A stretch of 64,000 bases of DNA from Cheilinus undulatus. Taxonomy: Eukaryota > Chordata > Actinopteri > Labriformes > Labridae. Below, piece after piece: positions 48,401 through 59,800 of this stretch (its first letter is position 1; every line of letters begins with the position of its first letter). A program made the translations under genes and the position numbers. The DNA lies in assembly GCF_018320785.1 (NCBI RefSeq), contig NC_054873.1, positions 22,038,196-22,102,195 on the forward strand, in the 5' to 3' direction. Under the pieces are notes generated by a model. That model searched no databases. It saw nothing but the letters and a program-made list of their open reading frames with translations, and was not told where the DNA came from.

Positions 48401-50822
48401 CTGGTAAACAATGGCAACAAGTGAGTAGATTAGCTTGCATATAGCTTTAGCAGCAGTTATGTCAGACCTGTTAACCATTTCTTTATTAAAAAAGAGCAAA
48501 GAACAACACTGAAAGCTTTCCTTAGTGGAAAAGATGTTTTTGCATATCTCCTGACTGGCACCAGCAAGAGATTGATTTACCGACTGGCTCCAGTGATAGT
48601 GAAGAATGATAAGCCTGTTAAGCTTGTATTCTGAAGTATTTTCTCCGGTGCTGTGCATGCCTACTACATCACATGTTATGTTGCTTTAATTGGCCTGTAA
48701 TGAATGTGACAGACAGAACGTTCATCCAATCATGTTCCATAATTATTTAAAGGTTCTGCCCTTCCCAAAGACTGTCTACAGAAGGTTACCCAGATAAATG
48801 TGAAATATATACCATGCCATGGATATGTGAATCAGTCTGTTTGGCATGTCAGGTCAACAAAAAATTACTAACAAGGAGTTTGGGCCTAAAGGGTGACCAA
48901 CAGCACTGATTTCTGACATTACTCAGCAAGGATTAGGTGCATTGCTGACCAACATTCAGCTTTTAATACATTTGATATGGAACCACATGAGAATTTGGAT
49001 TGGTTTCCTACAGTGCTCTGAAAATAAACCAAACTGAGACTTCAAAAATGAGGAGATTTTTGTGTACCTTTACACCCCTACTACTCACATAAAAACAAAA
49101 TGAAAGCACAATAAAAGAAGCAAATGGATGATGACAAATTAAACTACCAATTCTGCAGGTGTAAAATTATACCATTATGCACAAATAGCACTTCGGGGCA
49201 CGGCTAAGCAGTCATGTTATTACCTGAGAAATGATAAGTGAGTGATGAGCATTAAATTTCTTAATAGTACCAAAACTGGCCTCTACTACTGTACCACACA
49301 AGCATCTCTGGATCAGAGTCCCGGACCACAGGACACAAAAAGACACAAACATTGCATCGTGAGCAATATAAGTATATTGTCACTGCACTCATGCCACCAC
49401 AGAAGAAGAAGAAAGGGGGACAGACCTGCTGGTCCTTTCTTCTTATTCTTCTTACTCTTGTTGCGATGGTTGAGCTGAGAAAACGCCTCTGATGCCTTTT
49501 GCAGCCGTGCCACAAAGAGCTCAATGTCATCGAGGGCACAGTTGAGGATTTGCTAAGGGAGACACATCCTTGGGTTAACATGAAGAATATGGTATTATGA
49601 GATTTAGAGTAGCTCTGTGGTTTATTGACAGGTGCCAAACACTCACCACATCCTTCTCAATGCGCTGAGCCAGCTTTTCGTGTGACTCTGAGTCATTGTG
49701 TGAAGCTCGTCTGTCTACATCCCACCATTGAAAGGACATATGATAATAAAAATTCACTGATATCAATGAAACTACTGAAATAAAATATGGGCAGCTTGTG
49801 AAACAGGGTCTTTATTTGTATGCATGTATAGTCATTCTCACCATGTGTGTTTGTGGCTGCAACTCTTCCCTTTGCAGCAGGTGGGGGGCCCTTAGGGACC
49901 GATTGGGGGAGAATGGTTTCTCTGTGTCGCTTCATTTTCTCCTGGTTCACCCTGGAGAAAAGAAGAAATGCACTGAAAGTGAGTGTGGCCTTTTCATTGT
50001 TTGTGATGATATACAGTGAATTTGCTAAGCATTACTGACTATGAAAATAGGAAAATATCAGTACTGCCAGACATATTTACATTTTTCAAATTAACTCCCT
50101 GCCTTTAATTTTTTTTCCCATGTTTTAGTTTATGGGTTGAAAAGTTGTTTTAATTGGGATGCAAATGTGTGCCAGGAAAAAAATATGCAGTAAAAAGTTA
50201 ATGATGTATAAAAGCCCTAAGTGAGCTTACAGTGCATTTTTTTCTTGTGTTTTCTTGTGATGACAATAAAATTACATTATTTTTCTCTAGATTTCAACTT
50301 ATTTATCTTCCTGTCCTGGATAACACAGTTAGTTTTCCCAAGATAATTAGAAAATTCCTTGAGAAATTACCATATTTTCATGATTTCTTGGTTAAAAAAA
50401 GGAGTAAAATAAATGTATGCATAATTGTTTTTCTATAATAATGTGCTATTTTGTTCCATTTATGGTCCAAATAGTAACATTTTCCATAAATACATTTAAG
50501 TGGTTCAACATTTAGAGGAATTTGGGTTGTGGTTTCTCATAAGGAGGTGGTGGTGGGTCCTCAACTACTGTTTCAGAGTAGTAGTGACATAGTTCAATAC
50601 AAAAAAGAAAATTACCTAGCTATACCCTCATGTTCCCTGCAAAAAGACTCCATATGACAGAGAACATGACGTTTTTCAAACCCTTTAATTTATCAGATGG
50701 TGAAATTACTAAATTTTCAATCTTTATCTTTCAACGGTGGTTGAAAAGCTTCTACTTACAAGTCAGGGTCACTTTCTTTGACCTCTACATGACTGTAACT
50801 ATACTAAATGTTTTTCTAATCA

Positions 50823-50856
<34 letters not shown>

Positions 50857-53800
50857 CTCTCACTTTAGCGTCTGAAGTCTCATTTTCTTCCCATGCTTGT
50901 TATCTCCAATGGCACTATCTATATCTGCATGAACCATCTCAGCCTGAAAGCAATGATGGGAGACACAAAAAAGAATAACTCAAGATAATTTTCCAGATGT
51001 TCATCATTCATACACACAAATTCACTGGTAGCCATGTCACAGGGAAACATATCTGTCCACGCTTTACCATCTTATTGCTCTTATTGCCAGTTTGAATTAA
51101 ATGCTGATGTTTGCAGTTTAATGATGTAAACCATATCCTCTTAATTTGACACAGTCAAACTGTAAGCATTGATAAACTTAAAACATTTTCAACTCAGACT
51201 TTTACCTATCCTACAGGTAGAAAATACTAGGACATGCACCGCATTGGTTTTGTGCTGTCATCTGGTATGACAATAATTCCAAAATGAAGTGTATACCATT
51301 AGTCATGCAGGCCACAGAGTCGAACGCTGCCATATATTTGAGATCAGCTGATCTTGAGCAAGTCCTAATAAGCTGACGGCCAGCTGATTTGCTCCAAGCA
51401 AGCAATTGACTAATTGCACTTATGCTGCCGTATTAAAACTGCTCTATGCTTTACAGCTCCCTCTGCAAGATGCTTTTGCAACCCTCCTCTACCCCAGCTC
51501 CTCCTCTATGTTATATCCAACTCAATCAATGTCACTCTGTTGTCATTGACACCTGCTCTGCCCTGGGTTTATTGCTGCTAGGCTTGTGGAAGGATGCATC
51601 ACTGTGTTTCTTGACAAAGTGGTCTTAATACTGATACCAGTAAACACTTTTTATTAAATTGTAAAGAGCACCTAGTATGTCCTGTACCAGAACTGTCCTG
51701 TTACCCTTATTGGGACAGGCTCTTTGTTTCGAAACAGATAGGAAAAAAACAATATTTGATTCTATAAAAAATGTACTCTTAATCAAACATAGATATTCAG
51801 TGAGAAAGGCAATTTCTTTAGATTATAGCCAAAATGTTTTGAACATTTACCATAAAACCAAGCTTTATTTGCCTTTGCCAACCACCAGAGTAACAACCTG
51901 CTGACTAACAGTGATCTCTTTCATGCAGAAAATAAAAATGTGACGTGTATTTTTCTTAAGGAGTTTAAACTTTGAAATTAAAATGGCAATCACACATGAA
52001 CACATGAAACACATCCTTCTCAAGTGGAAAAACACAAAAAACAACTTTTAGTTTAGACCGAAAAAAATCAGTCCCTGATAACATTTTTAATTTTAAGGGA
52101 TAAGAACGAAAAAAGAAAAAGTAAGTTAGTAAGTGATTTTATTGTTAGAAAGTGGTAGCATTTAGAAACAACAGCAACTCAGCCTTGAAGTGGAAGACCA
52201 TGTAAAATCACAGAGCGGGTCAATGATTGCTACAACACATGGTGCGTAAAAGTCACCAGTGCTCTGCTGAGTATTTCTTACTTTCCACTGGCATTAATGT
52301 AAGCCACAAAGCTCTGGTGCATTCAAAACTGAGACCCAAGCTATCCTTGTAATTGATGGAGATCTCATAAGTAAAGTCAACCATTTACACTTGTTGCATC
52401 TATATCTGAAAACAGGCCCTAAATTAACCTAAGGAAGAGAAAATTCAACCCACAAGTGTGATTAAAAATAAGCTATTTTTCCAGACCCATCAGTATTTTC
52501 TTTAAAGATAATAAATGACAGAGACATTACAGTTGTAATGACAATTAACTCTACTTACATCTGAAGACTCTCAATAAGAAGTCAGAGTACAGTGATAATT
52601 CAAAGGTCGTTATGTTCAGATCCCTCCGATCTTTTATGATTCATGTTTTGTAAGGTATTTCTTTCAACCAAGATTTTTTTTCTGAGCTTTATAAAGCTAT
52701 TGTTTTATGATGAGTTAGTGGGTCACACCCTTTCAGTGTTAGATCTTCTCCTGAATAAATTTCTCTGCACAAACATGAGCAGGCCACCACCAGCAGCGCT
52801 GAAATCGGACCTGGCACTGCAACAACAGAAGCCTGGATTTATGAACCACAAAAAACACAAAGCAAACCGATCATGCACAGACATGAAAGGACACCAGCAG
52901 AGCCAAGCCTGTAACGTTCAAACGGAGACTCACCTCCACCTCGTCACAGTGGAAAAAGTGGATGTCTGGTTTGTGCTGCTCTTTGTCCTGACACACAAGC
53001 AGCAGCACAGAGGGGTAACGGGTCTGATTCAGGACCGTTTGACACATGTGGATGGTTGGGAGAGGGAAGTTCTCTAACTCCTCCTGCAGGAGCACAACAG
53101 AGGAACGATTAGAGGGAAAAATAAAAGAGACAAATGAAGATACTGTGGAAGGAGTCCTTAGTAATTATATTTCGGCCACAGGACATAAATCTATCCAGAG
53201 TATTCCTTGACAGCACCTCTCCAAAGCAGTAGTTGATATTTTATCTATACATGTTGACCAGTAAGTCTTTTGAATTGTATTTTCACTTGACAGCAACAAC
53301 CAGGGACAACAGAAATCAGCAGCAGTGAGACACTACTGCACAATTAAAATGCTCCTATCAAGTAAAATAAAGTTGGACGCACAAACATACATGTTGCATG
53401 CACGCAATAGATTTCACTGTACTGCAGGTTACGGCAGTAACAGTGACATTCCTTTTATTATAATCAGTGATGTAAAGCCTTACCTGTGTGTCACAGTCCA
53501 GGAGTCTGACAGACTTGTCGGTAACCTGCAGCAGCATCTCCTGAGTCCAGATTTTGTCTTTTGAGTCCAGAAGGACCAGTTTCTTGACAGCATCATCCAC
53601 TGTGACGATGGACTCTGTCTTGTCCATAATGAACGTGGAGAGATGCTGAGGAGGAGACAGCAGCTTGTTAAATGAGGGACAAGACAAGGCTAAGATCTAC
53701 AGTCTGCAGCCATGCTAACTTAGCCTAGCATTAAGGTAGGGTTAGGTAGGTAGTTGAAAAGCTAGCAGCATATTTACATCTACATCTGTAAAACCCTTTT

Positions 53801-56800
53801 AAGAACAATAGTTGTTTTGTTCGTTTCTTTACAATACTTTAAGATAAGAAATCATGCCTGGTAGCTAAAAACCCTTGAAAGTTCAATTTTAAAATTTGTT
53901 TATCAAATAACAAGACAAAGTGTTCTTTTCTTTTTTAAAATATCTAGCATGCAAAGTATTGATAGTAGTGAACAGCTGAATATTTTACTTTCAATAAAGT
54001 TTATATTAGCTCAGTAAGCTCGGGGATATCACCAGGAAAAAAAAAAAAGAACAGATGCACGTTGGCTCAAGCTCATTTAACCATGCGATTAACTATAATG
54101 TATCGTCTGATATAGACGATAAATAATCGTAATAATAATAAAACGCATTATAGGCACTCCTTCTGCTCTGCATGGCTGTTATCTAGGATTACCTGCCCTA
54201 CCTATGTGATACTGGGAGGCATTCAGGTCAATGACAAAAAAAACGTCATCTATTTAGACATGGTTCAACACATCTGTGACCTGAAGGATGGCTCCAGTGT
54301 TATTCATCAGCTCCCTACTCCTGCAATCACAGGCCGGATTTTATTATTCTTTATGATGACAGAGATCCCTTTAAGTGAGATTAACTCAGGTTAACCACAG
54401 TGCCAGCCTTATCTTAGGGTGAGCAAACAATATACCATAATGTGTACGTGAGTGATTTACTTTTATGCTGTTTTTATGCTGTAAATTACACATACTGGTT
54501 CTGAGATTTAAATCTGGCTTACTAGAACACCTGAAACATCACACTTTTAAATTCATAAACTTATTTTTTTACTCTTCTGAACTTTGCCTTTTAATCAGTT
54601 TTATATTGACTTCATTTTACAATATCTCTGATGCCATTTTTATCTCCCAATCCACAGGGCAGGTGAATATTCAACACGCATGAAAGAAAAAGTATTATAA
54701 TACATGATTATGTGAAAAAGTTAATTACAATCAGATAAAACAAAAAAGATTAAATAATGTACATACATTATGACTGGCAACATCTAAGTGAGGTTTTCTA
54801 AAACTGACTTTTTATTCTAAAGAAGTTTTCTAAAACCTAAATAAAGATAAGAAGGGCTGATCAAATGAATCGATTTAACTTTCAGCGTCCTGTGCCAGCT
54901 GATAAAATACAATTAAGCTTTTTCAAACTGTGATCAGCAATGCTTTACATTTAAAAAATGGCCTTAATGATTTACTTTGCTTTAGTCGTTTGGAGAAAAA
55001 AGTGCATATCTTACCTCGACATGATACTGTGATGTCTCATGCATAATAAAATTAGAGTTGGAGTATTTTTTCCTTTGTTCTGTTGGTGAAAAAACAAAGA
55101 AATTAGTATTAAAAACAGAAAGCCTTCCAGCATTTTTGACATTTATCGCTCCATAATGTAAACAGCCAGCAGAGACACTGACCTGAAGTCCACATGTTTG
55201 CGTTTCAGAAGAATGAACAAATGAAACAAAGTGAAACAGGCGAGCTCTAAAGAGCGGATGGGCAATAAGGAAGTAGGGAGGACACGTAATGCTTTATGCT
55301 GGGTTTCGAAGGGCAACAGTAGATCTCAGTCAGCTACACTGGTGTATCAGTGCACCACTGAAGTGAATATTCACATTTTACTTTAAGAATACCAAGACTT
55401 TTCTCTTAAATTATGATAACATATTTAACTAACCACTGAGTTAAAATCTGAGACTTTTTTTCTTTCTGTGCAAATAAGGTGAAACCTAATCTACTGTATA
55501 ATTATACATCTTTTAGAAGCATTTGCTTTTTAATTAATCATCGCATGTGAGGGCACATTTACTGGAAAGAGACATACCTGAGAAGTTAATTATTATATCA
55601 CTTATCAAAAACATCGAAATGATTTGGCTCATCCTTTATCACATAATAGTAAGATGGTCGAGTTGGTAATCAGGTTTACAACAGTGTCAAAGATCAGTGC
55701 AACTTCACCTCAGCAGCACCATGCTTGTTTCCTCATCTGTGGCACCATACTGTTAACTGTCACATTACTTACTTGTAGGATTTTTCATGTTATTTTTGAA
55801 GCTTTTTTCCTTATTTGATAGGATGATTATGACAGGAAATAATGAGAAAGAGTAAGGGAAACATGCACCCCACAGAGCCAGGATAAAGATTCAAACCTGC
55901 AACCAGTGTGTCGAGGACTGTAGCCTCAGTATATGAGTACAAGTTTTACCACCTGAGCTAACTGGTGCCTGGAAGATTATTTCAATTTACAGTAGTCATT
56001 ACTGATGATTAGTAGAGCAGTTGGGATAAATGATCTATTTGAGGTGTTTTGACTGATGTGATAGCGGCATATAAAACCACACATTGGTGGCCAATGGTTT
56101 GCTGGAAACATAATGTGACAGATTAATAAAATCTTTTGATTTTAATCTCCCTACAAACAATAGATTAAAAACTAGAGCCATCAGCATAAATGCATTATGT
56201 AATCATGATTCCATTGCAATAAATAAGGTCCATAAATCAAGCATAGAGAATTAGTTTAGGCAGGCCATGGATTGAGTGCTGACATACACACAAGCCCTCA
56301 TCAGCTGACTGGAAGCTGATTCGCTCTAAGCATATTGTTGGCTAATCTCACACATGCAGCAATATTTAAACTGCTCTAGCTGGCTACGCTTTGCTGCTCT
56401 CCCTGCAAGCTTCTTTACAACCCCCCTCCACCCCAGCTCCTCCTTTATTCTGCTTCCATGTTCATCACTGTCATTCTGTAGTCATTGATGCCTCTTCTGC
56501 TCTTGGTTTTTTACTGCTTCTCTCCCTGCCTAAGGCTTTCCATGTAGGCACAGGACAGGAAAGAATGGAAAGGCAGGGGGATCCTTGAACAACCACACCA
56601 GCAAACACAAATAATGGTAATAAATGCAACTTAGTAACTGCTAATAAAGATATATATCTATTACTAGAAACAGCGTGTTTCTTGGCAAAGTGGTCCTCAC
56701 TGAATAAGTTTATTGATCTTTTTAAATCGCAGTCTTTATTGTCCCTTTCAGCACACTTTGCCACTGCAACATCTGCAGATGTTAAATAAGCACACTGAAG

Positions 56801-59800
56801 CTCTTTAATGTCTCATGTCACTCCACAGCTCAGTAAACAAGTCAGAATTTACCTGTACTATCCCCCTGTACACTTCATGACAAACGTCGCATGAACATGC
56901 TGAAAGTAGTGCAACTTCCATGTGAGTCGTGCGACTCAAAATCTGAATCATCTGAAAATCACACAGTGTACCCCGGCTTTTGTTTAAATCAGTACAAAAG
57001 TGAAATAAAAATTTTTTAAATGAAAATGGTGGAATTTCAAAATGCAGCAAAAGGGAGAGTAATTGCAATTGACAACAGAACTTCTGAGATTAATCACGAT
57101 GTTTCTAACAATGATGGTTTGACAGCCTTGATAAAAACAATAACCTCAAAGAATATCAACTCTAAAACAACCCAAATCTTAAAAAAGTATCTTTCTCAAC
57201 AACTGCGAAGATCGGAATAAAATCTGGTTTATTGTTAAGGTCTCTGGAAGTGTCTTTGCTCAGCTAATACTGCAAACCTGCAAGAAAAAAATAGCATATC
57301 CAGCACACATGGATAAACTTGATCATTTATTTTAAGATTTGTTTTGCCATTATATAAAATGCAAGTCAAACCTTTCCCTTGTTTTAGCTCTTTTTTGGTC
57401 TCAACCAATTCCTGTGGGAAATCATCTGTCTTAGTTGTTAAATAAGACCACTGTGTTCACCAACTAGTGGTTAACAGTGTTTTTTTAGTGCTGAGTAGCT
57501 AGGACAAGAGATATTTCAGTCAAGCAGCTGCCTTCTTACACGAAAGACAAGTAAAGTGAAAGTGCAGGCCACCACATATTGAGCTGAAGCTTCTTAAAGT
57601 TTGAGAAAGTTATGAAGAATGTTCAACTTGACAGCACTATTAACTAAGAGCTACCAAAAACAGCTCTGGATCAATAAAGTCCAAAGTCTTAGTTGAAAAA
57701 CTGGAGCGCTTGGCTGAGACAGTGTCAGGATTGCGTGTACTGTTTTGTATGTATCGTTTTTTTAAACAGGCTGACGCTGAATGAGTGTGCCAGTGGGCTC
57801 ATTGACCCATTTAACAGTTGAATAGTCTGCAGGTAACAATTACGGTTAAATGAGAGCATGTTCCTATCAACTCTACTGCCAGGTCTCCTATCAGGTCTCT
57901 CTCTCTCCCTGTCCCCCACCCAGTGGAGTCAACATGTTGATGCCACACAGCTTTTCCTTTATACACATATTCAGACACATTTTTCTTCATATATTTGCAG
58001 TGAATGCAACACAAAGCCTTTCTGTTTGTGCACCACTTAAAAACTGTGTCAAGGCTCTATCCCAATATTTGCTGTCTTCTTACTGATGATTTACTGTCAT
58101 GTAAACAAAAAAAAAAAAAGGTTTCTAAGGTGATAACTTTCCATGTAAACAGCTCTCACTGTCAGAATGACGCAAGCGTTTGTCTTCCCCGTTCCTGCCA
58201 TTTCCTCTCTTCTGATCCCTTCCTGCTCGGCTCCACGCCGATGAAACACAAGCGTCAGGTGTCGTTCTGAAAGTCGAGCTAGCTCCCATGTCTTATTAAT
58301 GGCTGACATTTATGCCAATCAATTCACAGTGCAGCAACAGCTTGCAATGAGAGCCACTTAGCAGGCAGATGGGCAGATCCTCAGAACTCTCTAAGGTCAA
58401 TGACCAGTGATAAACATGGCTGCTTGGCAGATGATCAAACCAATACATCACACCAGATCAATCACATAATACAAACGCACATTAAATACCATTTTAAACA
58501 AAGCAAGCGCTGATAGTCACCTTGCATAACCTAAAAGACATTAAATATTTCTTGATTAAAAGTCATGACACTCCTTAATTGGAGACTTATGGGTCTTTTC
58601 CATTACATAGAGTGGCTTGGCTCTACTTGGTTGGACTTGGCATGGTAGCCCAGCGCAGAAGGGCTTTTCCAGTTGTGAGGGCACATCTAAAGTTCAACAT
58701 TGTTCCTTGTTCTAAGTTTCTTCTTCTAATCCAGCAGGTATTTCAACGTTTGGTGCAGGGGTTGCAACTTAAACACATCTGCTATACACTCTTGGGCCCT
58801 GTTCAGAGCATGACCATTCTGGACATAGCTTGGTGTGGCCTGGTGAGCCCAAACTAGTGATGACTAGTGATGTCAGGTCAAAAAAGGTGATAATTCCACC
58901 TGTCTTCATTGTTTGGACTTTTGGTGTACTGTAGCGCATTATATTGAAGAGTGCTCTTAATATTTTGCTTCTATCATGTAGAGTACTGTGTGGAAGTTTT
59001 TAGCATGTTTGGGCCAAAACTTGAGGCTGAAGTAAGGCATAAAGGCCAGTAACCCCGCCTGTGGGCACCATTGGGCAGGAAGGAGGTTTGACAAAACCCA
59101 CGGTAGTGCTCTGAATGTCCTTGCATATTATCTGGGATATCTGAAAATATGTTGAAAAAAATGACAAATTTCACACCTTTAGGGCGGAGTAAGGGGTGGA
59201 TGCGGTAAGTAAGCATTGCCTGGATGGGTAGTAGGGCTGCCACAACCCCCTGGTCATGCTGTGGATGTCTCAAGGGACCAAAAACCATTGGGATCTCTAG
59301 GTGTATTATTAGGGGTTAAAAGGCTTGGACAAAAGAGATACCGTCGAGCTTAACCTTGCCCCATGATGAATCTTTAGCACCCTACATGCCTAATACCCAT
59401 ACACATGACTATATCAAAAGTGTGGAAAACCCAAACTAGCATATTCATTATGATGTTTTTAAAAGACAAAGTCTGACATGCCTGTTTGTGAAGTTGCAGA
59501 ATCTCTGGCTCTGTGATGGCCTATTCTGAGTGATCATCATAGCAGACAAAAAAGTCATGTAATCCGACCTGGCCTTAACTTACCATCAGGGGATAATAAA
59601 GCATCCCATTTATCTCTGTCTTTCTAAAACTAATGTTAACATAAGAACAATTTTGCATGTTAACTGATGATTACCAAACACTTTTGTGTGATTTATGGCC
59701 CCTGACAACATTGTTTTCCTAAAGACAAACAGGTGCAAATTGCATAAGTGGTTGATCCATCACACACATTCAAATGCAAACCAGACACTCAAAAGGCTGC

